A DNA stretch of 64,000 nt from Diphasiastrum complanatum (taxonomy: Eukaryota > Streptophyta > Lycopodiopsida > Lycopodiales > Lycopodiaceae): NCBI GenBank assembly GCA_029204225.1, contig MU831850.1, positions 1 through 64,000 of the forward strand, in the 5' to 3' direction. This document shows, piece by piece, positions 1 to 22,998 of this stretch; positions within the stretch are counted from its first letter, which is position 1; every line of letters begins with the position of its first letter. The translations under genes and the position numbers were made by a program. The notes below the pieces were generated by a model. It saw only the letters and a program-made list of their open reading frames with translations, made no database searches and had not been told where the DNA came from.

Positions 1-1735
<1,735 letters not shown>

Positions 1736-4700
1736 TTTATTAGTTCCTTAGCAATTTGAATGGTTGTAATTTTGTTGCTTGGGCTCATGAATGCAACCTG
1801 ACAATACTGAGATTGTTTATATGAGTTTGAAATACACAGCCCTCCCTCTTGGATGGAATTCTTCTCCCTCTTCGTGGGTGTAATTTTTTGGCAAGATTTT
1901 TGCGACCCATATTAAGCTTGGGCAACATTTGAATATTTTATGCATTATTTCTAAAATTACTACTAACATTTGTTGTTAAAGGGTAGGCTGACACTTATTT
2001 CCTTAGCAATTTGAATGGTTGTAAGTTTGTTGCCTGTTGGACTCATGAATGCGACCTGACATTACTGAGATCGTTTATATGGAGTTTGAAAATACAACAG
2101 TCCTCCCTCTTGGATGGAATCCTTCTCCCTCTTTGTGGGTGTAATTTGTCGACAAGATTTTTGCGACCACCATATTAATGATAGGGGAAAATCCTGACGG
2201 GGGATTGGTCTCGCCAAGAAGCCCTACAGAGGAAGGGCCCACACTGCCCTTACGTGAGTGATTGGGGAATGCCGCTTCCAATCCCGAGGGCCATCTCAAC
2301 CACCCCGTGCTCCCCAGCCGATGAGGATTTTCCAGGCCCCCAGAGGCACGACTGCAGGGAGGTGTAATTGCAGTCCCAATCCTATCGGTCCAAGTGAGGG
2401 TGGAGTGTCGGGGTATAGAAATAATAGTGTGTGGCTCCTTCTCGGATCAATTGACAGACATCCCCTAATGTAGGGTGGAACTGATTCTCATCCATTATGT
2501 TCAAGGATCCAACCCCTCATGAGGAAGGGAGTTGTTCGGCGCATCCCCCATCCTAGGTCTCTAGAGGCACCTACTATTGTCAAGATGGGATCATATCTAT
2601 AACTCAGGGTACGATTTTGGGTAGTATTGCTTATGCCAACGTCTTTGGTACTTCACAATGGTCGAGATTCACGGCTAAGAGGTCACACAAGTGTAACTAC
2701 TTACAAATGTCATAGGGAGTTTCGTAGGGGTACTCAATTAGCAATCATGAGTCATCGTCTGTTGCTAGTTATGTACTTGGAATACGTCGCTAGAATGTTC
2801 AACCGATCATGGTGAAATAAGCAGACAGTCAACAAATGATTATGCTATAATATCATAATTAGTTTTGTGCAGTGTGAGGGTGCCAATTATACGCACTGCC
2901 TTGTTTGATAGGCGGTGGTACTTTGCCAAGCGTCAGGCCTAGGTATTTCGCTAGGCAGTTCCAACGTTGGAGGTGACTATATTGACCCCTAACCAAGGTG
3001 GTGTATTTCAACCACGTACGGAGACGGCCCGCTTTTGTGTTTCAAAGAGGTCGAGCTTACAACTCAATATTCCATTTGCAAAAATTTAATGGTTAACGAC
3101 TCTTGAAAACTAAGTATGACGTACGAAGAGATCCTAGTCTTCAAAGCGATAAAAATATGACGTGCTAGAAAATGCAAGCATCCTCATATATTGTTCGCCT
3201 AGCATACCACATAACTTTACTTGAGTTTAAATGAAATCATGCTAGCTTGACAACACCGATGTAATGCGTCATGTGATCCTACGATCATAGGTAGAAGCAT
3301 ACACATTTAAAGGTTAGCAAATGCATTGACACTAGCTTTTAAAAACCACTTCAAAAAATAAGTAGTATAATTTAGGCGTTTGAGAGAGGGACCGGTTTCC
3401 TTTTGAGGGCCGCCAAGTCATGAGCTCACAAGTTATCCTTCAACTTCAGGTTGGGTTCTACTGCAATTGCACTCGTGGTGATTATCCTACTGTTCTGCTA
3501 CATTCCAAGTCGTTGTAGTGGAACGCTTGAGATCAGTGCTCCGAAACAGAACGAGCCAGCGTAGACAAGTCAAGCCCAAGTAGAGCTTTAGTGGAGGGTA
3601 CCATTGTTGGATCTTATCAGTGAGTGCTGAACACTGTAGCCAGAGATCAAGTAGCAATGAACAGATGGGGAGCGCTCTTCAGTAGCGGTGAGGCAGGTGG
3701 GGCAATTTGGAGATTGAGTAGGCCGCAGACAGTCTGTTACAGACCTGTTCGCTCTGTCACAGCTCAAGAAATCGTGTAGGCAGGCCGTTGACAGTCAGTC
3801 AAAATACCCTGATTAGCGTTATATCAGCGAGTATGTTCAGCTGGAACTTTGAGATGGGTGCGGGCCTGTAGTCGCGATTTGTAGACAACTGCAGCAGTAG
3901 ACAACGAGGTTACAACAACTATCACTGTTGAAACATCTCCTCCTTCAAAATCAGCTCTGTATCCTACTCCCGATCCACCCTTCCTCAACAGGGAGTGAAA
4001 AACTCTGTTGTTCCTTCACGGCTCAATCAATTGAAATATACAGGGTTTGGCAGATCTATGCACGATTTAATGTTCAACACCGCAGAATTTGCATATGGCA
4101 ACAAATGTAAAGGAAGACACACTGATCTCCATCTCGTCCTACTCATTCTTTCTCGGAACCCAAATCCTAACACCAATACTACCATCTCCTACAACACTTG
4201 CAACCCGTTATAGTTTCAATTCCAATCTCCAGCCCTCACGCAACACCCAACCCAAAGCATCCACCTTTAAATTCTTCCTCAACATAAAAATAAAAGTTCT
4301 CTCACCCCTCCACGTTTTATTCTCTCACAACAACAAATTTTTTTTCTCCCATCATCTCACTCCATCATCTTCCACGGCCTCTCCTTTCATATGCATCTCT
4401 CACACCTTCCCCTTCAAAATGCCATACCTTCATTCTTCAAGCCTTTCAAGAAATGTGTCCTTTCTTGTACATGGCTCTTAGTTGTAAGTACATGGCTCTC
4501 GGTTGTAATTTGACCACAAGTGGTACCCTTTCCCTTTTGGAAAATATGGGTTGGAGTCATGGGTATTAGGGTACCACATGTGTGAGCCACTTTCCTCTTT
4601 TGCACTTGTCGGTGGTGTAAATGGTAAGTACTTCCCTTGATACTTTTTAATTGGGTAGTCCTCATTGCTACTTGTGGTCAATTCCTACCATTTTTAGATA

Positions 4701-5360
4701 GGGTATTTTTGGTAAGCACTTTTGGCCTCCACTTGCATTTCCCATTTGCGTGTCCATGGCCCATGGCTTAAGCTGTCGAGGTGATTTGTCTGTCAGTGTG
4801 CCACTTCGACTTGCACCAGGACTTGCCTATAATTTTGTCATAATTTTCTTGACCCTATCCCATAATTTCCGACCATTTGTTGCAGGTTGATTTTTCTCTT
4901 TGCCGATTTTTTCCTGTATCATTACTGGCGAGCACTCATGACTTGGGGTTTCTTCAAGACAACCGGTCCCCTAAAAAACACAGTAGGCAATTTTTGTATT
5001 AACAAAAAGTAACGAAGTACATTGGAAAATTCGCTCGGCCATGCCGGCTAGTATAATCAGGCCAATTCTAAGGCCGTAAACTATTCTATGGGCCATTTCT
5101 AAGGCCTCAAAATTTGCTCTAGCCACATTTTGGGCGGGCTGGGACCCCTATCTATAGGCAACTGTGTGCTGATTTTACCATTAATAGCCGGGTTACATGC
5201 CGGTTTTTGTACAAAATTGTAAAAATCGCTCTAAAAATAGCCCGATTTTTTCTGCGAAAATATCGGCTAACAATTAAGCTTGGCAACATTTGGATATTTT
5301 ATGCATTATTTTCTAAATTACTACGTTGACATTTGTTGTTAAAGGGTGGGCTAACGTTTT
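1736..5360. repeat. tandem duplication of about 250 bp, second copy split by a solo LTR
   Basis: The segment from the TAGTTCCTTAGCAATTTGAA motif through the poly-T/AAGCTTGG region to GTTGTTAAAGGGT at about 1736-1990 recurs directly after itself. The second copy runs from about 1990 to 2178, is interrupted, and resumes at 5278-5360. Shared landmarks are GGATGGAAT, TTTTTGCGACC, ATTAAGCTTGG and TATTTTATGCATTAT. The interruption is the solo LTR listed separately, so the duplication is older than that insertion. Confidence 0.85.
2179..5272. mobile_element. probable 3.1-kb solo LTR
   Basis: The element starts TGATAGGGG, ends GGCTAACA, and is flanked by the perfect 5-bp duplication ATTAA (2174-2178 and 5273-5277). 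The first tandem copy gives the empty site (CATATTAAGCTTGG). No gag or pol frame, internal PBS or second terminal repeat was seen, so a solo LTR from unequal LTR recombination fits best. About 4200-4400 is pyrimidine-rich and leader-like. A short non-coding LTR element with diverged ends is the alternative. The orientation is not determined. Confidence 0.7.
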
Positions 5361-6154
5361 AATCAGAAACGGATGAAAAGCAATATGTTAGAAGCAGATC
5401 AATTATGAATCACTAACAAGAGAAAAAAAAAGTGAGACAACCATTGCACTTTATTCATTTTTTGCATTTCTGTAAATACAACGTAAACAATATGCCATGA
5501 TCCAAAAGTCTGCTACATCAAAAAAAAATTCAGAATTGATTGCGCCCTTTTCAGATGTCCAAACCATATTAACGACCACATTGTTGTAGCAAGTATTTCC
5601 TATCCATCTTCAACCCTAGATCCAAGCACACAAGCATCAAGGAGATGAAGAGGATTAACTAGTTGTCATGTGGAGATTTATTCCCATGAGAGTGATAGCA
5701 TAGTTCATAATCCAACAAATGCATATGATCCATATCTAACACTAAGCAGTAACACTAAGATTCATTGACACTAGCAATTAACACTACATCCATAAACACT
5801 AAAACCACATCAAAGATAGAGACTTACTCTTCTCCCTCTCTTTCTCTCTCACTGATAGTATAACAATGATTAACTCCAACAAGCATCAAATCCAACAATT
5901 AGCAAATCTAAAGAAAACATGAGAGTTAAAGAAGGAAAGAAGTAGAGCAAGGACATTCCATATCCATTTCATAAGAGGCCCCATTAAAAAATTGGAGGGA
6001 ACCCATTCAAAAATTGGAGAGAACCAATTCAAAAATTGGGGGGAACCATTTTTATTCACTAACTCGACTACTAGGCCCTGCGACATTAAAAGTTTGCAAA
6101 AACCAAAGTTCTTTTATTAACTTTTAACTAATCAATTAGCTATGTGATCATCGG
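5361..6154. other. spacer between the solo LTR and the inverted arm, with a short tandem repeat
   Basis: No gene is recognised. At about 5983-6049 a unit close to CATTCAAAAATTGGAGGGAAC occurs three times in tandem (21-22-bp period). This stretch has no counterpart beyond the outer end of the other arm, so it marks the limit of the inverted duplication. Confidence 0.6.
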
Positions 6155-6588
6155 GTTGAGACATATTTCAAAATGTTGATCAATTCAATAAAAGATATCT
6201 CTTGAAATATGTTTGTCTTTGATGGCGTATAAGTTTTGCAAGCTTTCTTTTCTCCAATCAGCAACCTGTAAAACAAAGATACATTACATCTCATTGAAGA
6301 ATACATATTAGTTTATTGATTATAAAATACTATAAATAATCAATTTAAACTAGTTTCACTATTGAGCTTTTAATGCTAGAGTATAATGGTTAAACGCCAT
6401 AAGATGTACCTATTTTTAACCAATATGTGACTTCTTTAAGCCACATATCTGTGAAGAGGTTATACATTTGTTTTTCGAATCAATCTAAACATTATATCAA
6501 TTAACAATATAAATGAGCTTTAACTTGGGCATAGATGTCAATCTTTTTTACATTAGGATGAAATGAGCTTACTACACATACCTGATGA

Positions 6589-15853
<9,265 letters not shown>

Positions 15854-16806
15854 ATCTCTTCCTTGTTGTTCTCTAATCTCCTTCTCTTGCAGGATCGAAT
15901 GGATACAGTTCTCAAGAATCGTAAGCTGATTGCTAACTACGTGTCTTATTGCTGCATCACCTAGCCTTCCAAAACCCTGATAGCAACTTTCAATACATAA
16001 GTACTAAAATATCTGAAACCTTACAAATCTGATAAGAAAAATTACATACATTATTTAATATAATTCATATTGATTCTGACATACACTATGTAGCAGACTA
16101 AGGAACAATGAAAAAATACATAGCTTTAGAATCTACGTCAATCAATTTCTTATATCGATTGATGCTAATTAGTTACAGTTTGAATATTTATACTATCTAA
16201 TCTATTAGTGTTATGTGTTCTTCCCAGCCTTCTACCTGACTGGCTTAGATCTCGAATCATAGTAGTCGCCACAATTGCATATTCAGCACTCCCCTCACAC
16301 GTGGCTATGAAGTTTCTAGGTCTTTTGATTGATTATGTGATCATCAGATATGTATTGCTTGGAGTGTTTTTATGTATTACTTGCAGTATTTTTATGGTGA
16401 TCAGTATGTTTTCCCAGATAGCTAAATGTATTTAATTTCTGCATCCAAAATAAGACTATGAAATAAGGCCAGTTGCAAGTTTCCACTCTGCCTGCAGATT
16501 GCACAAGTGAGCTCTTAGTTTCCATGTCGTTTTTCGTTGTGTAGAGTAGATGTTTGTATCGATATTGTGGAGTACAATTTGGCTTTGTGTTTGAGTTTGG
16601 CATGGCAATTCATGCTGTAATTTGCTACCGTGGAAAGCGCAGCGCAGTGCTTGCCGCTGTTTTCTGTAGGCAATTGATGATGGTATTGTTTTCGTTAGGC
16701 AATTGATGTTGTTGTTTTCTGTTGTAAAAGGCGTAGGAAGTGCGGTCAATGTGTCTTTGACATCCATGCACTTTTGGGTACGTGAAACAAGAAGCAACAA
16801 AAACAG
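15854..16806. other. upstream region of the MADS gene
   Basis: This should hold the minus-strand promoter and leader. I see no clear TATA box that decides a start, and no other gene. Base composition becomes richer in GC after about 16600. Confidence 0.35.
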
Positions 16807-17208
16807 GTGGATCAGAAGCAGCAGGAGCAAGAGGAAGGGGTGGACAGACAAATTGTGTTCTCTCCTCTTGCAACACAGGCGCAGCAAATCAGTGCCAAGC
16901 AGTCCGATGGTGATGGGGAGTTCCACTTAGTGAATGGTTTGTGCAGAAGCGTTTGCAATTGGAAGATAAGAGCTCAATTCTTTGTTTGTAGGAGCTGCGG
17001 CAGTAAGCCGCTGAAGCGCAGTGCAATTATGACTCCAAGAAGCAGCACTTCTTCAGGCAGCATAAAAAATTTCAATTCTCTAGACCCCTTTGTCGATGAT
17101 CACGAAGCCTATCCAAACATATCTGCAAAATCAGAACTCCCAGACAACGAGGTCATTGTAGATTACATACCTCTGGGCAGGATTGGGCTAGCAGCTAGCT
17201 TGGTTTGA
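16807..17208 (+). CDS. hypothetical GC-richer ORF, possible captured gene fragment
   Basis: An open frame of 133 codons starting MDQKQQEQEEGVDRQ, with a Gln-rich start, a CRSCG pair and an acidic C-terminal part (LPDNEVIVDYIPLGRIG). The composition is less AT-rich than its neighbours and the C-terminal stretch looks protein-like, but I recognise no family. It lies beside a decayed Helitron Rep fragment. Plant Helitrons often carry gene pieces, so a captured exon is one reading. The true start and splice sites are unknown, and it could also be chance. Confidence 0.3.
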   Translation: MDQKQQEQEEGVDRQIVFSPLATQAQQISAKQSDGDGEFHLVNGLCRSVCNWKIRAQFFVCRSCGSKPLKRSAIMTPRSSTSSGSIKNFNSLDPFVDDHEAYPNISAKSELPDNEVIVDYIPLGRIGLAASLV

Positions 17209-17384
17209 TGCTGAGCCCCCTCTTTCTTGCCAGCTTGGGCTCACACTTTTTTCCTGCTAATTCTTCTTCTCTGCAGCGCCTTGCGTCAGATAATGGCCTT
17301 GTCATCAACCATGGCTCTATGCACAGAATTTTTGCTCATGGGCATTTGGGTGTTGTCCGGATCGATCGATACATGCGTTGCTGG

Positions 17385-17387
<3 letters not shown>

Positions 17388-17428
<41 letters not shown>
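17388..17428. repeat. (GA)n microsatellite
   Basis: A pure GA tract followed by a short GAATGA series. Confidence 0.95.
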
Positions 17429-17434
<6 letters not shown>

Positions 17435-17680
17435 AATGAGAATGAGACTGAGAGATATCGCGCGCCCGTTTTTTTTAAGGTTGCTTTTAGAGTGCTTTTG
17501 CTTTTGCTTTTTTGGCATATACTATATAGGAATAATAAATAATATGCTGCTTTTTATTTAAAATGATGAGAAAACCCATGATCCTACAAGAAGATTAAAG
17601 TATTATGGAAGGAGCCGGGCACAGGCCATTCTGCCTGGTTCGGCTTTTCAAAAATATTTGGGGCCTGTGCTCCTTCTATT

Positions 17681-17919
17681 GCGTAATGGAGTCTTTGACT
17701 TTTCCACATGTCATTTACAAAGCATAATTAGCACTATGGTTTTTTTTGGACCAATGAGAAACTGCCATGTGGCAGTCTGACGCGGACTGACGCACAGTCT
17801 GACGTGCGTTTGGAATGTGCTTCAGAATTTTATAATTTTTTAAAAAAAATTCAGTGACATTTTATGCTTTTTAAAAAGCCCAAAAACTGGGCGTAATCAG
17901 CACAAAGAATCCATTACGT
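17681..17919. mobile_element. MITE-like element with about 17-bp inverted termini
   Basis: CGTAATGGAGTCTTTGA at 17682 faces its near-complement ending TCCATTACG at 17918, enclosing about 205 bp with no coding potential. A second short inverted pair (GGAGC..CACAGGCC and GGCCTGTG) lies just upstream at 17608-17670. No clean target duplication was identified, so the superfamily is open. Confidence 0.5.
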
Positions 17920-18117
17920 ATTTAAAATAATATCGTAGAATGGCAAAAATGAATTTAGTTACCCAATAGCAAAGTAAAACTTAAAATAGTAAGCTAATTA
18001 CTCAAAACCAACTGCCTACTGCAAATCACTAATTAAAATAGATCCAGTAATATATAATGGAGGAAGCTTTGGCGCATGAAAGTGTGATAAAAAATGTTGG
18101 AGGGCCGAGTTGACGCA

Positions 18118-19621
18118 TCATTGCAAATACATGTGTTTAAGGAGGTGTTTGTGATTTGGAGAAGTGCGCATGCTTGGAAAGTCTTGATATCCTATTTTTG
18201 AATGCAATATTTGTTCTATGTTTGTGTCTTGAGATACGGTTTCTACAGTTAATGCTGGATGGTGTTTCATTGCACCTTTTCGCAAGGGTATCCATATTGC
18301 TGATAGTACTTGATGTATCAATATTTTGATTGCTTTGTAGAAGATGTTGGGTATGTGTTGTGAAAATTTGTGTTCAGAATGTAAGATCTCCCATTTGGCG
18401 ATTTTTTGGTATGGGAGCCTGTTGCTCATCAACATCTTTCTTGTGTCCATAAAACAATGTTGGAAAGTTTGGTTCTTCGCTACAAGTATCTTGATATAGT
18501 CCTATTGGATTCTGACCCTCGCATGGAGCGATTGCTTTGTAACAATTTTCATAATCCACCACTTGTTGGGCAGTTGTGAAATTCTGAATGACAGTGTCTG
18601 TTTCCAAATCTTCATCATCAACTTCATTTCTATCATCTTCATAAGTGTTTGTTTGCATAGTTTCACCTTCTTTTGTGTCATGTTTTATATATTCGTAAAA
18701 ATGCATTATCCAGTCATTATGGATTTTCACTTTGCATTCCTTGTATAATGGCGTATCGCATAATTGTTGCAAAGCTTGCATCAATATCATTGGTCTTACA
18801 ACAAACTTGTATTGCATTTTGCGTCATAATGCATCAACTACAGAGGCACTTTCGTCCATGAATCTTGGTAGCACATTTTGCAATTGATCTAGATTTGCAG
18901 CGACATTGACAATACTTCCGCTAATGCCCAACTGTCCTTCAAATGAGAGATCTATTATTTGTGAGAATGCAACCCGTGGTGATACCAATCATTCTTCTAA
19001 GTCATTGAGTTCATTTACTTTGCTCAATGACTTATTGCTGAAATACTTCATTGGTGATGCATATTCAGGCATCATTTCTTTTGATATTGTAGCTTTGCAA
19101 GATTTGCATATTTTTTGTACATGAATGTCAGTTATTTGTTTTTCGTCAAATAATTTGATTTTTCTAAGTAATTGATTGCTCTCTCTGTCAAAGTACAGTC
19201 TTGGAAATTGAATAATAATCTATTACAACAAATGCATCTTGTTCTAGGGATATCGTTGATTCTTTCTTTGTACTTTGCAATTTTCTTGGAATTTCCTCCA
19301 TGGTTTTACGAAATCTTCAATAGATATTTCTTCCTCACTAAAAGTGGTAAGTGCATTTATTATTGTGTTTTTCGCTTCGTTTAATAGTTGATGATATTCA
19401 TTTGTTTTTATGTACTTTCTCAAGTAGTAAATGATGTTGTTGTTTGATAGTTCTGAGTCTTGATGGAGTTGTTTAAATTCGTTAACAATCGACATTTGTG
19501 GCAAGTGGTATTTATTAGATAGTGTAGATTTTGTTTCATTGTTTTTGTCCATTTGTATCGCTTTCATTTTTTGTTGTTTGCCGTGACACGCGGTTCTTTG
19601 GTTGTTCTTGGTTCTTTCCAA
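18118..19621 (-). pseudogene. Helitron Rep/helicase N-terminal region, decayed and truncated
   Basis: Read on the minus strand, frames spread over 19621-18118 match the N-terminal part (DUF6570-like region) of Helitron Rep proteins. They contain a zinc pattern CICCNRLLF then KICKSCK, LVSPRVAF, GISGSIVNV, APCEGQNPIGLYQD with FPTLFYG, WEILHSEHKFSQHIPNIF, and IGYQDFPSMRTSPNH. At least two in-frame TGA codons (one where LEER would be expected) and two or more frameshifts break it. The HUH nuclease and the SF1 helicase that should follow are absent. A whole protein of this family exceeds 1000 residues, so about a third is present. This is established family knowledge plus pattern matching by eye. 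Confidence 0.72.
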
Positions 19622-19760
19622 GGATATACTTCTACTTTGTTGTCAGTATTTGTTTGTATAATGATGATTTGCAATGTTCGAATTGGATTGATGCATGTCA
19701 CAATTTTTCAAATTGTTGTTGTTGAATCAGTTTCACAATGATATACTACTAACCTATAAT

Positions 19761-20012
19761 TCATGCATTTGCAAAATTAAAACAAACAAAAGCTGTCACA
19801 TTGTATTGGCGATTGATTGTCGTTGTTGGTAAGAAGTTTAAATTTATGTTTGTTTCGAATGATGTGATTTGCTCATATTGGATTTTTAAAATTGGATCAT
19901 CTTTGTATTGTTCTTTCCAAATTGTAGCATCACAATCATTTTCTCTTAAACTTAGCAAAAAGCATTGCACAACATTTGCTCGAATATTGTTCGATGGAAT
20001 ATGATGATTCAA
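19761..20012 (-). other. 83-codon ORF between Rep and OB-fold fragments
   Basis: An open frame starting MNHHIPSNNIRANVVQ with no recognised motif. It lies on the same strand as both neighbours and could be the C-terminal part of the OB-fold gene or the leader of the Rep gene. Confidence 0.3.
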
Positions 20013-20262
20013 TAGAAATGAAAAGACATTGAAAATTCAGGATCTATAAATAAATAAAAATTCAGAATCTATATAGTCTTTTGGTCCATAGTCATTTGTG
20101 CAAATACTGCTGATCCTTGTGGTTGTAAAAGATAAAATACTATCTTCGGAGCTAAGAAAAAAACAACAAAATCTTGACAATTAAATTGACTATATACATT
20201 ATCTAGCTGTTTATTCAATATTTGCTTTCATCTACTAGGACTAATTGTCATCGTCTTTGCTA

Positions 20263-21583
20263 TTAACTTAATCTATCAAAACCAATGATTATACCACTAG
20301 CATTTGTGCAAAATCTGCATTTGACATCCACTTGCATAAGTTTTGAACGTAGTCCTTTTTTATCGCCTTCTAAGAACCGTATAAATGATGTTCCTAGCTC
20401 CAAAATTGAATCAATCCATGTATCCTTTGAAGTGACATCAATTGAAGAGCCGTCCAATTTCACAACCTTTGCTCGTAAATTTCCAATTTTTTATTGCGGT
20501 TGTTTCTTTCTGATAGAGACAACAATATGTTGAGCTTTCTTTGTTTACGAAGTTTGAAATTTTGCAATTTGAGCAGATGATCTCGTATAAACTTTGATTG
20601 ATTCCAGTCACTACCAATGTTCCTTCAACCTAAAATATCAATCCAATTGTCATTTGGTTTGCTCTTTGTGTGGTAGACAACGATATTAAGTACGACAAAA
20701 GGAATACTCTTAAAAGTACCTCATTGTTGATCACCTTTGTTTTAACATGTGTTTCAAAGACTCTTTCCAATTTTTCGGTGATCGGACCTTGTGGAATGTC
20801 GCAAATGATTGTTTGGTCTAACAAACACAATTGTGGTGGATTTGGCTTTTTTAAAATGCCCAAATTTCTCAGGCAATAAATAGTTCTTCCTTTCTCACGA
20901 AATGCATCAACAGTTTTTTTGTAATCAGCTCTACAAGACGACCAAAAGGTTATCTGGAAAAAAACCAAAAACACGTAGTTGTTTTTTATGAAGTACATGT
21001 AAAAATTAAAATTATGCAATAGCACTCTAGTAAATGCTTACTCCATAATTTGAATAATGTCTCGATTTGAATGATGTGGTCCAACTTCAATCACTGTAAC
21101 TGCCATTGTTGCTACCAATGTAGGCTTGTTTCTTCCAAGATTTTGTTGTATGATATTTTTGCAATATTCATAAAACTTTAGAAGACTGATCTCAGGAAAA
21201 AACTCCAAGCAAGTGCTAAATTGTGGTAGTTTTCTAATTGTTGTAGATGGTTGCAAAGTGAGACTATAATTTAAGCTTCCTCCTTCACCCCTTGAATTTT
21301 TTTCAACAACTGCAAAATCTCTGATTGCAACACAGTTAAAAACTAGCAAATCTGTATATTTGTGAAGATAATTTTCGTCAATAGAAAATGTGATTGTGTC
21401 ATCCCCACTTTCATCGGTCAAATCAGATTTTAAATACTTTCTATATGTGGTTGTACTGTTCCAATTCCCATACTTTGCCCAAATTTGACCAACAAACAAA
21501 CCACCTCTTGTGTTGGGATGAACGTCATATACTTGAATTGCTTGATCTTGAAATGAATGAGTTGCACTATTATCATCCGTCTA
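20263..21583 (-). pseudogene. RPA1/MEIOB-like OB-fold ssDNA-binding protein gene, probably decayed
   Basis: Minus-strand pieces: about 21583-21042 (IQVYDVHPNTRGG, LLVFNCVAIRDFAVVEKNS), 20953-20720 (ITFWSSCRADYKKTVDAF) and 20629 onward (LVVTGINQSLYEIICSNCK, then a Cys pair). After a frame change follows KVVKLDGSSIDVTSKDTW with LMQVDVKCRFCTN. The second and third pieces join in phase with GT and AG. The order, an OB fold then a Cys-containing ribbon inserted in a last OB fold, is that of RPA1 DBD-B/C and of MEIOB. Plant Helitrons are known to carry RPA-like genes, and this one lies 5' of the Rep fragment on the same strand, so both probably belong to one Helitron. The first junction is not phase-clean and one later frameshift is visible. 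Confidence 0.55.
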
Positions 21584-21673
21584 CTGTGGGATCTGAGATT
21601 ATATCAAAGTCAATTTATTACTTTCATCAGATTTTCTGGAGAATTTATTCTTTGTCTTTGAATTTGTCGACGA

Positions 21674-22565
21674 TTGGGCAAGAAAAGAAAAAGCCTCGAT
21701 GGGATTATTGACATGGCTACCTTTTCTTGTTTTGCATATTTGCAATGATGATTTTTGCAACAACAATGGATGATCAAGCAGAAAGAGAGAGAGTTTGGAA
21801 GTAAGCAATTCATTATCAAATTTTCATTATCAAATTTTCTAGTGTTGTTTGAAGTTTCATAGATTGTTATCTTGATTTGAACCTGTAAATACATCTTCAA
21901 ACATTTTCAATCATGGAAAGGTTTTTAAATGTTATGTGCTATCTTGATTTATGATCTCTTGTGTATGTAGACTTTACTTAGAATCAACCAAAATTATGCC
22001 CATGGGTCTGAATCACCAATGGAAGAAGCATGGTAATTGGTGAGTTATGTTAGCAAGACAAGTTCAGCCAAATTGAATATATCATTCTTGTGGGTGCTAG
22101 AAAAATGATCAAATTTTAACAAAAGGGAAGGTTATTATGTTAGTGCAATTTGTGGTGATTAATTAAATGAGCACTAGTATTGGTGCCATTGAACATGGGC
22201 AGGCAAGTTTTTTTACTAACTATGAGATTGTATTTTAATGCAATACCTTTATTAGGAGTAGTCCAAGTTCAGGTGAAAGTGAAGTTACAAGCTTGCATCA
22301 AGACGATGTGGAGTTGGTAGGCAATTCTTATATGCACAAAACCTAACGAGAAAGTTTCCCATTGAATTTTTAAATCCTATATTTTATTATCAATCTTAAT
22401 GATCTATCTAGCTTGTGAGACTAGATTTTCATGCTCATCTATAAAATTTCAATAGAGTTCATAACATTGCCTTCTATCAAGCTCCATGAACCATAATTGT
22501 CTTTTAGTATGAGGATTTAGTACTTATGGACATAAATGGTTGATTTTGTGAGTATACATTTTCAA

Positions 22566-22604
<39 letters not shown>

Positions 22605-22998
22605 GTCATTTTAATTTGATTGCATTCTTTCTTTGTGCTCATGCTTTAAGGACATATATTTTCTTGGCCTTTATAACATTGACTCATTGACAAAAGAAAG
22701 AAAACATCTCTTCCTTAAGAAAGGGGTCTTCATGTTGATGATATTATATCGTGTGATTCAAAGTTTGTAGGATATGATTGAAGAGGAGATAAAGAGCACT
22801 ACATATGAATTTGAATATTTGGAACGAAAATTGAGGTAACTTCCATTTACTTTAAAAAGTGGTTATTGTTCCATGGGACTAGCATTAACATTTGCTCCAT
22901 TCTTATGCATACCTTTAATTTCAACTATCAAGAGACAATAACTTTATTTATGAACGTTTTACCAACTTTGATCATTAATATGTTAGTATTTCCAAATG
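21674..22998. repeat. right inverted arm, proximal part, with MADS exons 3 and 4
   Basis: Reverse-complement homologue of left-arm 13478 to about 12145. On the plus strand it keeps exon 3 (22256-22316; donor changed to GTAGGC) and exon 4 (22771-22835) of the MIKC* gene with intact splice phases. Exons 1-2 are absent, because the duplication breaks in intron 2. It stops abruptly at gypsy RT sequence. Confidence 0.9.
22256..22835 (+). pseudogene. truncated inverted copy of the MIKC* MADS gene, exons 3-4
   Basis: The pieces encode SGESEVTSLHQDDVEL and DMIEEEIKSTTYEFEYLERK, close to the left copy. Exons 5-7 are missing beyond 22998 and exon 8 is found at 50389-50529 with a one-base deletion. Without MADS-encoding exon 1 it cannot make a DNA-binding protein. 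It could make antisense or hairpin RNA if transcribed. Confidence 0.85.

Noticed and set aside
6155..6270. Possible ninth MADS exon (VADWRKESLQNLYAIKDKH)
   Set aside because: Good acceptor, but exon 8 reaches a stop in the phase-consistent frame first; kept only as possible 3' UTR or an alternative end.
16456..16926. 156-codon minus-strand ORF
   Set aside because: Low-complexity Leu run and no domain; opposite strand of the GC-richer ORF region.
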